From Arcanobacterium_A hippocoleae_A (lineage in GTDB: Bacteria; Actinomycetota; Actinomycetes; Actinomycetales; Actinomycetaceae): 64,000 bases of DNA. The stretch lies in assembly GCA_040360365.1 (NCBI GenBank), contig CP136412.1. One strand, 5' to 3'. Numbering within the stretch: position 1 is the first letter of the stretch; each line of letters begins with the position of its first letter. Under the pieces are notes generated by a model. The model ran no database searches. It was not told the DNA's origin and saw only the letters and a list, made by a program, of their open reading frames with translations. Of this stretch, positions 49,199-58,652 are shown one piece after another. Both the position numbers and the translations under genes were made by a program.

Positions 49199-49232
49199 GT
49201 CCCTCCCGTGCACCTCTCCAAGCGGGAGGGAC
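49199..49232 (+). terminator. Hairpin after fucA
   Basis: GTCCCTCCCG (49199-49208) pairs perfectly with CGGGAGGGAC (49223-49232); no T tract. A second inverted repeat CGATATTG/CAATATCG lies at about 49133-49157, and TCTGCTGGTGCGAAG is repeated in tandem at 49164-49193. The rest of the gap to the regulator is empty. Confidence 0.6.
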
Positions 49233-49413
49233 TGTACCTGATACAGCGAGCTTTCCGGATACAAGCAGAACAGCGTTCCGGCATGAAAGCAAAATAAGAT
49301 ACTTCTAGTGTGCGGAAAACAGGATTCGGGCGGATCGGGAAAATGAAAGTATGGGGAGCCGAACATGGATGTAAACGGCGAAAAATAAACTGATTACGGA
49401 GTTTCGGTTTACT

Positions 49414-50427
49414 ATGGTGAGTATGAGAAATAAAGTGACGATGGCTGATGTTGCGAGCCGCGCAGGCGTATCGCTGCAAACTGTCTCGCGTGTCGTGCAG
49501 AATAAAGCCAATGTCTCCAAAGCTACACGGGAACGGGTGCAGGCCGTTGTCCGAGAGCTTAATTATGAGCCGGATATTAACGCGCAAATTCTTGCTTCAG
49601 GGCGCTCGCGCTCTATTGGTGTGATTACGGTGGGCGATATCTATTTTGGGATGCAGAAACTCTTTACTGCCGTTGAGGCGAGAGCGCGGCGCGCTGGGCG
49701 GTACGTTGTTTCTGCTTCTGTGCCGGAAAACGATCCAAGTGAACTCGTCAGCGCCATGAAATATATGCGGGCGCGCGGAGTGTTGGCGAGTGTGGTTTTG
49801 GCGCAAAATCCGGCGATCATCCCGGTGCTGGAAAATACTCCCGTCAACCGCGGGGTGTTGGTAATGAGCGGAAAACACCGTTTGAGTGATTATGTTACTA
49901 TCGGTTTTGATCAAGTCTCTGGTTCCCGGGAGCTGACAGCGCATCTTTTATCCAGCACTGATTCAATCCTCCACATTGCCGGTCCGCTTTCGGCGCAAGA
50001 CGCGATGGAACGTCTTGCTGCCTATCAGGAAGTGTGCGCTGAAGCTGGGGCTGCGGCACGTTGGGTGAGTGCAAATGGCTGGTCGGCAGAAGCCGGATAT
50101 AACTTGGGACGCGATCTTAACCCGGTGCCGCAGGCAATTTTTGCCGCATCTGATCGGATTGCAATCGGGCTGATGCGCGCTTTAAGCGAACGCAGGCTGG
50201 AAGCTGGGAAAGACTATCTCCTGGGCGGTTTTGACGATATTGCGGAAGCTGCATATTTACGTCCGGCGCTGACTACTGTTCGGCAAGATTTTAGTTTGCT
50301 GGCACAGGAAGTAATTGCGAATTTAGAGGAAATTATTGCCGGTAAAGAGCCTTGCGCTGTGCAGGTGCAGACCGCGCTTATTGTGCGGGAATCTGCTCCG
50401 CAGCATGCAGTGCTTGCTGCCGGATGA
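49414..50427 (+). CDS. LacI-family transcriptional regulator of the fucose locus
   Basis: A 337-residue repressor. The N-terminal helix-turn-helix and hinge are canonical: VTMADVASRAGVSLQTVSRV, then NVSKATRERVQAVVRELNYE and the minor-groove hinge NINAQ-like DINAQILASG. The effector domain is periplasmic-binding-protein-like, with IGFDQVSGSRELTAHL and GFDDIAEAAYLRPALTTVRQ. It lies between the catabolic and uptake halves of the locus. Probable operators are at 44991 and 50812. The ligand is probably fucose, fuculose-phosphate or the imported oligosaccharide. The start could also be ATG 49426. Confidence 0.88.
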   Translation: MVSMRNKVTMADVASRAGVSLQTVSRVVQNKANVSKATRERVQAVVRELNYEPDINAQILASGRSRSIGVITVGDIYFGMQKLFTAVEARARRAGRYVVSASVPENDPSELVSAMKYMRARGVLASVVLAQNPAIIPVLENTPVNRGVLVMSGKHRLSDYVTIGFDQVSGSRELTAHLLSSTDSILHIAGPLSAQDAMERLAAYQEVCAEAGAAARWVSANGWSAEAGYNLGRDLNPVPQAIFAASDRIAIGLMRALSERRLEAGKDYLLGGFDDIAEAAYLRPALTTVRQDFSLLAQEVIANLEEIIAGKEPCAVQVQTALIVRESAPQHAVLAAG

Positions 50428-50805
50428 AATTAACGCAGAGATGGTGCGGCAGTGCTGCGGCTGAATGCGCGGGCTTTGCGTCAGGTGCAGCAAAAAGCTG
50501 CCGCTGTTATTGCGGAGAATAGTTAGTAGAGCGCTGCCATAAAATCATTTTCCGGTGCGGCGCGATTGTGAAAATACGCAAAAAGCTATTTCTTAAATAT
50601 TTTTTATTCGCGGCCGCAAGAAAAGAAAGTTACCGCGCTTTCCAGTTTGATAAAAGATGAAATGTGCCGATTATATAAGGTAGATACAGTGTTTTACGCG
50701 AATGTGCGGCTGCTTTTCGAAAGCGCGGAACCGTCGGTGAAATATAACAATTTAATAACATTGCGATTTTTTGATAAAAAGTCGAGATTTTAATTTTATA
50801 GAGTG
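50428..50805. other. Gap between the regulator and the importer operon
   Basis: No gene seen. AT-rich from 50560. The importer promoter and operator occupy its right end (50806-50825); no clear terminator for the regulator gene was found. Confidence 0.45.
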
Positions 50806-50825
50806 TATAATTGTGAGCGCTATCA
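50806..50825 (+). promoter_or_regulatory. Promoter -10 and LacI-type operator of the glycan importer operon
   Basis: TATAAT (50806-50811), preceded by TG, is a consensus extended -10. It is directly followed by TGTGAGCGCTATCA (50812-50825), an imperfect palindrome sharing the AGCGCTA core with the site before fucI. A repressor here would block transcription start. The ATG of the binding protein is 70 nt downstream. Confidence 0.75.
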
Positions 50826-50894
50826 GAATTTACTTGGGCAATGTTGCGCAGGTAAGTTCGCACTCCTCAGTGCAACGAAGACGAAAGAGGAAAA

Positions 50895-52216
50895 ATGAAA
50901 AAAGCTATTGCATTAATTTCGACGATGCTCCTTTCTGCTGCCGCCTTGACAGCTTGCAGCGGAGGAGAAAAGACGGAGTCTGCTTCTGGTGATTTACCGA
51001 AACTGACTTTTACTCACGGATACTTCCACGACGAATCCGAATGGGCGCCGGCAGCCGAGATGCGCAAGATATATGATGAGTTTGCGCAGGCTCACAAAGA
51101 CGAATTCGTCTTTGAAGCAGTTGCTGATTCCAGCGGCGGCGAGGGAATCTACAACTCTGGACTCAACAAGGTGAGTGCCGGAGAATTCTATGATATCGCT
51201 GACTTCGGCGGTTACGATATTGTGCCGGTAGCGTCGAGCGCCGGGCTGATTATGGATCTGAAACCTTATCTTGACGAAGACTCCAAGTTTAAGGCTGGAG
51301 TTGGGGTTGCTTATGACCAAAATCTGACGAAAGACGGAAAGATTTACTCGGTTCGTGAGCAAATTGAAGGTGTTGGATTCTGGTATAACCAGAAGCTCTT
51401 TGAACAGGCGGGAGCTGCAGCTCCGGATCAGTGGAAATCCTGGGCTGATTTTGATACCGCAGTCGAAAAGCTGGTTTCAGCAGGTATTTCACCATTCAGT
51501 CTCAATGCCGGCTGGACTAGCAGTATTCTCTCTGCCGGATACCTGCAAAACAGTAAAGAATCCCGCGATTTCTATGCAAAGGGCGGGAATGCGGAAAGCT
51601 TCGGCAATGCTTCCTTCAAAGATTTTCTTAACTTTATGCAAAACCGGGTCCTCAGCAAGATTGACGCGGCACACTTTGGATCCGGCGCTGATGAAGACCG
51701 GAAATATGTAGAAGATTTCACCTCCGGCGACAGTGCAATGCTTTTCGAAGGCGTGTGGGCATCAAGTGATCTTGCCGGTGCAAAAGCTGGTGCAGAAAAT
51801 CTGAAACCGGCACTTTTCCCGACGAACGACGGCAAGAAAGCTGGTCTGCTTTCTGGCGGTACCGGCTTTGTGGTATCCGACAAGCTCACTGATGAACAAA
51901 AAGAAATCGCTATTAAGTTCATTAAATACATGACCAGTCCGGAGATTGCGGCACGCATTGTAGAAAAAGGTATCGGCATGGCTCCGAGCAGCAGCTTGGA
52001 CTACAGCACTATTAAAGGTCCCGATGCTGCGTCCAAGCTAATGATTGCAGCCTGCAACCTGCTGCAATCTGCAGACATTAAAGCTCTTGGATTCGGCAAT
52101 ACGTTTGGTGATATGGAAAGCGAAATCCTGAGCAAGTACGCCGGGCTGAAAGACGGCTCATCCGCTCGGACAAAGTAATCGCTGAACTGGATCAAGCCTT
52201 AGCGGCAGCTGAGTAA
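50895..52216 (+). CDS. CUT1 ABC transporter sugar-binding lipoprotein (one apparent 1-nt deletion)
   Basis: About 440 residues. The signal peptide ends in the lipobox LTAC (Cys21), so it is a lipoprotein. The mature part is of the SBP_bac_1/8 type for oligosaccharides: LPKLTFTHGYFHDESEWAPA, VGFWYNQKLFEQAG and MLFEGVWASSDLAG. Near 52167 the frame slips; one added base replaces SSARTK by DKVIAELDQALAAAE, the usual amphipathic end, with the stop at 52214-52216. GAGG precedes the ATG. It heads the importer operon and is expected to bind fucosylated oligosaccharides because of its genes' neighbours. Confidence 0.88.
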
Positions 52217-52237
52217 GAAACAAAAGGCTGTGCGGGT

Positions 52238-52266
52238 TAAGAGGTGCCCGCCGCGGGCACCTCTTA
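52238..52266 (+). terminator. Intercistronic hairpin after the binding-protein gene
   Basis: TAAGAGGTGCCCGC (52238-52251) and GCGGGCACCTCTTA (52253-52266) form a perfect 14-bp stem around one base. There is no T run. Such hairpins after binding-protein genes usually stabilise the upstream mRNA, giving more binding protein than permease. Confidence 0.8.
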
Positions 52267-52290
52267 TACCACTGAGTACGGGAGAACAGT

Positions 52291-53223
52291 GTGGAACAGC
52301 TGAAACGAAAAATCAACACACAGGCAAGACGGCGGCTTTTTGTTGGAGTGTTCCTTGCGCCGGCAATAGCGCTTTTTGCGCTAATCTACGCCTATCCGCT
52401 GGTAACTGTAATTTACACTTCGTTTTGTAAATGGAATTATAAAAACTTCCTGAAGCCGGAATTCCTCGGATTTGATCACTTATTTGACAACTACATCAAA
52501 CTATTTACGCTAGATGCCAACTTTCAAATAGCTCTGGTCAATTCGATTAAATGGGTGTTGTTGAGCGTGTTGATCCAAGTGCCGTTTTCAATTATTGTGG
52601 CGCTGGTGCTTTCAAAGCGGGTGCGCGGATGGAAGTTTGCACGCAATGTGTATATTATTCCGAACATTATTTCCACGGCAGCTATCGGTCTGATTTTCCT
52701 GCAGCTTTATAGTCCTGGCCGCGGGGCAATCAGCCAAATCATCCAATTTTTCTTTCCGGATAAAGATATTGCAATATTGACAAACCCTGCCTCCGCATTC
52801 TGGGGTGTAACTTTCGCCTTTATCCTCTTTGGCGGAACATATTCACTGCTGATTTTGACGCAGATTGCTTCAATCGATTCGGCAATTTTGGAAGCGGCGA
52901 AACTCGATGGGGCTAATGAGCGGCAAATTGACTGCAAGATTATTTTGCCGCTGATTAAACCGATGATCGGCACTGTAACAGTGGTGGCAGCAAACTATGC
53001 ATTATTGCTGTATAACGAGGTGGCGTTGATTACCGCTGGCGGGCCGGGGAATTCGACATACACCCTCAGCTACTACATTTACAAGACGGCAATCGGATCA
53101 GAAAAGCTGAACTTTGCACGCGGCAACACTGCCGGTGTAATTCAGCTCGTGCTCGGGCTTGTGCTTGTTGGAATCATTAACTATCTGTTTATTAAAGATA
53201 AAAAGAAGGTAAACAATGGCTAA
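52291..53223 (+). CDS. CUT1 ABC transporter permease (MalF-like)
   Basis: A 310-residue permease with six helices. The EAA loop that docks the ATPase is EAAKLDGANERQIDCKIILP. The start is GTG 52291 with GGGAG upstream. It overlaps the next permease by 8 bp. No ATPase gene is present in the locus, so a shared MsmK-type ATPase elsewhere is expected, as is common for CUT1 importers of Gram-positive bacteria. Confidence 0.9.
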   Translation: MEQLKRKINTQARRRLFVGVFLAPAIALFALIYAYPLVTVIYTSFCKWNYKNFLKPEFLGFDHLFDNYIKLFTLDANFQIALVNSIKWVLLSVLIQVPFSIIVALVLSKRVRGWKFARNVYIIPNIISTAAIGLIFLQLYSPGRGAISQIIQFFFPDKDIAILTNPASAFWGVTFAFILFGGTYSLLILTQIASIDSAILEAAKLDGANERQIDCKIILPLIKPMIGTVTVVAANYALLLYNEVALITAGGPGNSTYTLSYYIYKTAIGSEKLNFARGNTAGVIQLVLGLVLVGIINYLFIKDKKKVNNG

Positions 53224-54058
53224 GCGAAGCGGTGCAGTATCAGACAACAGCGGTGTCCTGCTGACTCTTTTCCGCTACGTTATTGTGGCGATTGTCTTGG
53301 TTGTATCAATCTATCCCCTGCTGTGGGTGTTTATTTCCTCTTTCAAGAAAAATCCGGGAGGCCTGGGGCTGCCGGAAGAGTGGGTATTTGACGGCTACAT
53401 CTCAATTTTCACCAAGCTCAATGTACATACGTACTTCATCAATAGTTTGATTATCACAATTTTCTCCACCATCATCAGCGTGCTGGTGGTAGCGATGGCG
53501 GCGTATGCGGTGGCGAGAGTCGATTTCAAAGGGAAAAGTCTCATAATCATGATGTTCTCAATGACGCTCTTTATTCCATCCACGGCAATCTCTTTCCCAA
53601 TCTATCGTTTACTGAATGATATGAATCTGGCAGATACACGGCTAGGCGTGATTCTGCTTTACTCTGGTCTGGGAATTGCCGTCACTTTCTTCATTCTTTA
53701 CAGCTACTTCATTTCAATTCCAAAAGAAATAGAAGAAGCAGCGCAGATAGATGGATGCGGATATTTCAGCACATTTTTCAGAGTGATTGTTCCGATGGCG
53801 AAGCCTGGTTTGGCAACAGCGGGAATATTGGTGTTTCTGAACAACTGGAATGAGTTTTATTTTGCCTCAATTTTACTCAAATCCGCCGACAAAATGACGA
53901 TTCCGGCCTTGCTCGGACAGTTCAAAACGGCGTATGCAACAAACTATAACGGGATGTTCTCCGCTATTGTAGTGGCGGTTCTGCCCACCATTATTTTGTT
54001 TTTCTTAGTTTCAGATAGCTTCATTAAATCTTTGACCGCTGGAGCCGTCAAAGGATAA
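53216..54058 (+). CDS. CUT1 ABC transporter permease (MalG-like)
   Basis: A 280-residue partner permease with six helices. The EAA loop is EEAAQIDGCGYFSTFFRVIVP. The C-terminal pattern NNWNEFYFASILL is typical of MalG-type subunits. It overlaps the first permease and is followed after 32 bp by the GH29 gene with its own ribosome site AGAAAGG, so import and hydrolysis are probably co-expressed. Confidence 0.9.
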   Translation: MAKRSGAVSDNSGVLLTLFRYVIVAIVLVVSIYPLLWVFISSFKKNPGGLGLPEEWVFDGYISIFTKLNVHTYFINSLIITIFSTIISVLVVAMAAYAVARVDFKGKSLIIMMFSMTLFIPSTAISFPIYRLLNDMNLADTRLGVILLYSGLGIAVTFFILYSYFISIPKEIEEAAQIDGCGYFSTFFRVIVPMAKPGLATAGILVFLNNWNEFYFASILLKSADKMTIPALLGQFKTAYATNYNGMFSAIVVAVLPTIILFFLVSDSFIKSLTAGAVKG

Positions 54059-54090
54059 CCCGCCTAAAAAGCAGCTAGAAAGGGTGTATT

Positions 54091-55401
54091 ATGTCGATAA
54101 TCGAACAGCGTACGCAGCGCACGCAGTGGTTCTGCCAAGACCGGTTCGGAATGTTCATCCACTGGGGACTTTACGCTATCCCCGGCAGAGGGGAATGGGT
54201 GCGCAGCGATGAAGAAATCCGTGCGGCGGACTATCGCGTCTATTTTGACGAATGGAATCCGGTGCGCTGCGATATGCGCCAGTGGGCGCAAGCGGCAAAA
54301 AACGCCGGCATGAAATATGCCGTACTTACCGCGAAACACCATGAAGGATTTGCGCTGTGGGATACGCAGTATTCTGATTTTAAGACCACTAACACCGCAT
54401 GCAAACGTGACTTTGTAAAAGAATATGCGGAAGCATTCCGTGAAGCCGGGCTGAAAGTCGGGATATATTTTTCGCTGCTCGACTGGGAACATCCGGATTT
54501 CCCGGCATACTCAGACCGTTTCCATGCAGACCGGAATCATGAAGAATTCAAAGACCGCACGCACGATTGGAATCAGTACCTTGATTTCATGCACGGGCAG
54601 GTACGGGAACTGATGAGTAACTATGGAAAGATTGACCTGCTGTGGTTTGATTTTTCCTACGATGAGCATATTGCCGAAAATTGGCGCGGAAAAGAACTGC
54701 TGGAAATGGTGCGCAGCCTGCAGCCGGAAATCGTGATTAACGGCAGACTTGAGGGCAGCGGAGAAAGCTACGGATCAATCATGACCGATAATCCCAGCAT
54801 TTATAGCGGAGATTTTACTTGCCCGGAAATGATTATTCCGCCGCGCGGGCTGGTAACTCCAAGCGGGCAAGACGTGCCCTGGGAAGCCTGTTTCACCCTC
54901 GATAACAACTGGGGTTATGCGCCAAATGACCGTCATCATAAGAATGCGGCGCAAATAGTGCGCAAGCTTGTGGAATGCGTGAGCAAACACGGAAACATGA
55001 TTGTAAACGTCTCTCCGACGGCAAAAGGCGAACTGCCTGAATGGCAATTAGAAGTGCTTGCGCAGGTTGGTAAATGGATGCACCGAAATTCTGAGAGTAT
55101 CTACGGCTGCGGGCGTGCTGATTTGCCGAAACCGGAATGGGGGCGCTACACGCAAAAAGACGGCGTGGTTTATGCCCATGTGACTGAGGCGGCGATCGGG
55201 GCGCTGGCCCTGCCGGGTCTGAAAGGGCGCGTGCAGAAAATCCGCCGTCTTGCAGATGGTTTTGAAATGCGTGTTTTGACTCCGTGGGTGGCAAAAGAAT
55301 TCCCTGACTGTGAATTCGTGAATTACGGCGTGCCGGATTATTTCTCGTTTACGCCTGCAGACGACGTAGATGAAGTACTCGAAATCACCTTATGTGATTG
55401 A
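54091..55401 (+). CDS. Alpha-L-fucosidase, GH29, cytoplasmic
   Basis: A 436-residue GH29 retaining fucosidase. The N-terminal FGMFIHWGLYAIPGRGEW, the KYAVLTAKHHEGFALW (paired His) and YFSLLDWEHPDF motifs are typical. The nucleophile is probably Asp187 in IDLLWFDFSYDE. There is no signal peptide, so it acts on imported oligosaccharides. Release of fucose would feed FucU and FucI. The linkage (alpha-1,2, -1,3 or -1,4) cannot be read from sequence alone; the GH98 gene downstream makes alpha-1,2 fucosyl-galactose plausible. Confidence 0.93.
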   Translation: MSIIEQRTQRTQWFCQDRFGMFIHWGLYAIPGRGEWVRSDEEIRAADYRVYFDEWNPVRCDMRQWAQAAKNAGMKYAVLTAKHHEGFALWDTQYSDFKTTNTACKRDFVKEYAEAFREAGLKVGIYFSLLDWEHPDFPAYSDRFHADRNHEEFKDRTHDWNQYLDFMHGQVRELMSNYGKIDLLWFDFSYDEHIAENWRGKELLEMVRSLQPEIVINGRLEGSGESYGSIMTDNPSIYSGDFTCPEMIIPPRGLVTPSGQDVPWEACFTLDNNWGYAPNDRHHKNAAQIVRKLVECVSKHGNMIVNVSPTAKGELPEWQLEVLAQVGKWMHRNSESIYGCGRADLPKPEWGRYTQKDGVVYAHVTEAAIGALALPGLKGRVQKIRRLADGFEMRVLTPWVAKEFPDCEFVNYGVPDYFSFTPADDVDEVLEITLCD

Positions 55402-55430
55402 GCAGAGGCAGACAAAAAAGGGGATTGCAA

Positions 55431-57707
55431 ATGGAGTGGACTTTTCGTGAAACAGGATTCAATCAGGAGCGGATTGAATTGCTGGGAAGTAAATTCTCAA
55501 TCGCTAACGGCTATTTCGGCTACCGCGGTACGCTGCAGGAATATACTGCAAACGAGCTAGTGGCATGCACACTCTCAGAAATTTTTGACGATAACGGCAG
55601 CGGCTGGCGCGAGCCGGTGAATATGCCGAATGCGCTTTACACAAAAAGCGTCTGTGCGGGAGTGCCGCTTTCGGTGCTGGAAACTCCGCCGGCGCATCAC
55701 GAGCAGGGCATTGCGATTGATACTGGGCGGCAATTCCGCAGCAGCATCTTTGAACTGGCGGATGGGGTGACGGTGCGGATTGATGCGGAGCAGTTTGCGT
55801 CAATTGAAAATCATCATCTGCTGCTGATGCGTTACCGTGTAATCCTTGAAAGTGAACACGCAAACTCCAGTTATCCGTTGGAAATCACTACCGGAATTGA
55901 CACGGATGTGTGGAATATTAACGGCAATCACTTTGCTGCATGCAATCCGCGCAGTGAAGACGATGCTGCCGGTTTTGTATGTGAAACTATTGAAACCGGT
56001 GCAAAAGCGGCTATTGCCCGGAAAATCGCAGTGACTGCCGGTGAAGCCGATATCTGTTCCGACGGGGCGATGTGGTATCTGCGGGCGCAGCTTGCCCCCG
56101 GAAAAGCAGTTGAATTTGAAAGCTATGCGGCAATTTGCAAAGAAACTGATTGCCCGGATGTGTGGCAAGCGGCGCTTGCGAATTTACATCTGGCAGCGCA
56201 AGCTGGTTTTTCTGCGCTTTTAGATACACAGCTAGCTCGCTGGACTGAGCGGTACAATCAACTGGGAATCGCGATCGAAGGCGATGAAGAAGCACAGCGG
56301 GCTGTACTTTATAGCTGCTACCTGCTTTACAGTACGGCTCCGGCTCACACTGACACAGTAGCAATCCCGGCGCGCGGTCTATCAGGGCAGGTCTATAAAG
56401 GCGCATACTTTTGGGATACCGAAATGCACATGATTCCGATGTTTGCCTACTGCACTCCGGAAATTGCGCGAAACCTGATGATGTACCGCGTAAAGAATCT
56501 GCAAGGTGCTCTGGAGAAAGCAAAAGAGTATGGATATCGCGGCGCTTTCTATCCTTGGGAAAGCCAGGAAAATGGGAAAGACGGCTGTACCCTCTACAAC
56601 CTCACAGATATTTTTACCGGCAGAAAAATGCGGACCTATTTCCGCGATAAACAGGTACATATCAGCGCAGACGTCGTATATGGAATTTGGAAATACGTGC
56701 AGATTACCGGTGATGAGTCAATCTATTTAGCCGGCGGTGCGGAAACAATTTTTGAAGTTGCGCGTTTCTATAATTCTTTCGCTTATTTCAAGATGGATAA
56801 AGGGCGCTATGAGCTGCTCGACGTAACTGGCGCCGACGAATATCACGAGCGTGTCAATAATGACGCTTTCACAAACTATATGGTGAAATTTACGGCTAAA
56901 ACGGCGCTTGAAGTAGCTGCCTGGCTCGAACGCGAACACCCAGAGAAATATGCACAAATTCTGCACGAGCTGGATTACCATGATGAGCTGAAAAATGTGC
57001 GTGATATGTACGAGCGGATCTATGTTCCAACGCCGAACGAGCAGGGGATTATTGAACAATTCGATACCTACTTCCAGCAAGAAGATCTCAGCCTGGAGGA
57101 ACTCTATTCGCGGATTATTAAACCGAACGAATACCTTGGCAGTCCCGTCGGTTTAGCGGTGAATACGCAGATTCTCAAACAGCCGGATGTGGTTTTAGTG
57201 ATGAGCTTGCTCTCTGACTGGTTCTCCGATGAGGTTAAGCTGCAGAACTGGGAGTATTACGAGCCGCGCACCGAACACGGATCCAGCCTATCTACCTGCA
57301 TGTATGCACTTTTAGCGGCAAAAATTGGGAAAGTTGACTGGGCGTATAAATTCTTCCTGAAAGCAGCACGGCTGGATTTGGACGGTAACTATAAGCAATA
57401 TTTAGGATCGCTCTATATCGGCGGTACGCACCCGGCTGCTAATGGCGGTACCTGGATGGCTTTGGTGCTCGGATTCGGCGGGCTGGAAGTTAGCGCAGCG
57501 GGCGTGATTCTCGATCCGCATTTGCCGCAAGGGTGGAAGCGTCTTTCATATGCTTTCAATTACGCTTCTTGCCGCGCTAAAGCAGAGATTACTGCCGGCA
57601 CAATCACAATCCATCTCGCTGCCGATGCGCCCAAGGTGCTGCACGTGCAGGTAAAAGGAAACGACTATGAGTGCGCGCCTGGCGATAGCGTCACTATCAG
57701 ATATTAA
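55431..57707 (+). CDS. GH65 family glycoside phosphorylase (or hydrolase)
   Basis: A 758-residue GH65 enzyme. The family includes inverting phosphorylases for maltose, kojibiose, nigerose and trehalose. The N-terminal beta-sandwich starts WTFRETGFNQERIELLGSKF, then the (alpha/alpha)6 barrel. The general acid Glu is clear in GADEYHERVNNDAFTNYM (Glu470). GAFYPWES and KQPDVVLVMSLL are family blocks. ATG 55431 is used, with AAGGGG upstream; the TTG-like extension overlaps the GH29 end. No signal peptide, so cytoplasmic. In a fucosidase/GH98 locus the natural substrate might be the alpha-linked disaccharide left after fucose removal (such as Gal-alpha-1,3-Gal), which would be new for GH65; glucosidic substrates remain possible. 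Confidence 0.88.
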   Translation: MEWTFRETGFNQERIELLGSKFSIANGYFGYRGTLQEYTANELVACTLSEIFDDNGSGWREPVNMPNALYTKSVCAGVPLSVLETPPAHHEQGIAIDTGRQFRSSIFELADGVTVRIDAEQFASIENHHLLLMRYRVILESEHANSSYPLEITTGIDTDVWNINGNHFAACNPRSEDDAAGFVCETIETGAKAAIARKIAVTAGEADICSDGAMWYLRAQLAPGKAVEFESYAAICKETDCPDVWQAALANLHLAAQAGFSALLDTQLARWTERYNQLGIAIEGDEEAQRAVLYSCYLLYSTAPAHTDTVAIPARGLSGQVYKGAYFWDTEMHMIPMFAYCTPEIARNLMMYRVKNLQGALEKAKEYGYRGAFYPWESQENGKDGCTLYNLTDIFTGRKMRTYFRDKQVHISADVVYGIWKYVQITGDESIYLAGGAETIFEVARFYNSFAYFKMDKGRYELLDVTGADEYHERVNNDAFTNYMVKFTAKTALEVAAWLEREHPEKYAQILHELDYHDELKNVRDMYERIYVPTPNEQGIIEQFDTYFQQEDLSLEELYSRIIKPNEYLGSPVGLAVNTQILKQPDVVLVMSLLSDWFSDEVKLQNWEYYEPRTEHGSSLSTCMYALLAAKIGKVDWAYKFFLKAARLDLDGNYKQYLGSLYIGGTHPAANGGTWMALVLGFGGLEVSAAGVILDPHLPQGWKRLSYAFNYASCRAKAEITAGTITIHLAADAPKVLHVQVKGNDYECAPGDSVTIRY

Positions 57708-57740
57708 GGATATTAAGTGCACGGAAGAAGAGAGCAGAAG

Positions 57741-58604
57741 ATGAAAAAATATCGCGCAATCTTTTTTGACTGGGACGGCACGGCAGTTATGTCGCGGCGT
57801 GCTCCTGCGGACAGAGCCGTGAAAGCAATGGCTCCGCTGCTTGATCAGGGGATTCCGTTAGTGATTGTAAGCGGAACCACGATTGAAAATATTGCCGGAG
57901 GTGAAATCGCGAAGTATTTTACTCCTGAACAGCTTAATCATCTTTATTTAGGATTAGCCCGCGGGGCATATAACTACCGCTTCACGGCCGGGGAGCCGGA
58001 AATATTTGCCGATATGATGCCGGATACAGATACGCTGCTGAAGATTCACCAGACTTGTTTCGATTTACATCTAATCCTCAAGCGTGACTATAACTTCGAC
58101 ACAGACATCGTTTTTACCAGACCGAATTATTGCAAGATCGATTTAATGGTTGGTTATGACCGCGGCGAGAGCTTGTTTATGCAGGGAAGTGAACTGGATG
58201 CGCTGCGCCGCAGCTTACAAGAGCATGGCATCGCAGGCGGGACGCAGGAGCTGATAGACCTTTCGGTGAAGCTGGCTGCTGATTACGGGATTAAAACAGC
58301 AACCACATGCGATGCGAAATACCTCGAAGTGGGGTTGTCGTCTAAGACCGATAATACCAATGCTATTTACCGGCACCTGGTGCGCAAGTACGGCATTACC
58401 GCAGCGCAGTGCAGTTTTTGGGGCGACGAGTTTGTAGGGCTGGAACCAGGCGTATTTGGTTCGGACAGTTTTATGCGTACCGAGCTGACGGGTGCAGGAG
58501 ACTTCTTTGACGTTTCTGAAACTGCAGGGGAGCGCCCCGAAGGAGTCATCGTCTTAGGCGGCGGTGTGGAAACATTCCTTGAGTTTTTACGCTGCCAAGC
58601 TTAG
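57741..58604 (+). CDS. HAD superfamily sugar phosphatase-like protein
   Basis: A 287-residue HAD hydrolase. Motif I is FFDWDGTAVM (Asp10, Asp12), motif II VIVSGTT, and the late motif WGDEFVGLEPG holds the metal Asp. The cap insertion lies between motifs II and III (about 60-185), the Cof/sucrose-phosphatase layout, not the short cap of beta-phosphoglucomutase. It follows GH65 by 33 bp and would be expected to act on the sugar 1-phosphate from phosphorolysis, or on another sugar phosphate. ATG 57741 is chosen with GAAGAGAGC upstream. Confidence 0.78.
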   Translation: MKKYRAIFFDWDGTAVMSRRAPADRAVKAMAPLLDQGIPLVIVSGTTIENIAGGEIAKYFTPEQLNHLYLGLARGAYNYRFTAGEPEIFADMMPDTDTLLKIHQTCFDLHLILKRDYNFDTDIVFTRPNYCKIDLMVGYDRGESLFMQGSELDALRRSLQEHGIAGGTQELIDLSVKLAADYGIKTATTCDAKYLEVGLSSKTDNTNAIYRHLVRKYGITAAQCSFWGDEFVGLEPGVFGSDSFMRTELTGAGDFFDVSETAGERPEGVIVLGGGVETFLEFLRCQA

Positions 58605-58652
58605 TAAGGCGATACAAATAAAAAGAAAACTATTATTAGCAAAGGAGCTAGT

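Noticed and set aside
57741..58604. Beta-phosphoglucomutase partner of GH65
   Set aside because: The protein is longer, with a cap between motifs II and III of the Cof or sugar-phosphatase layout; a mutase call is not supported.
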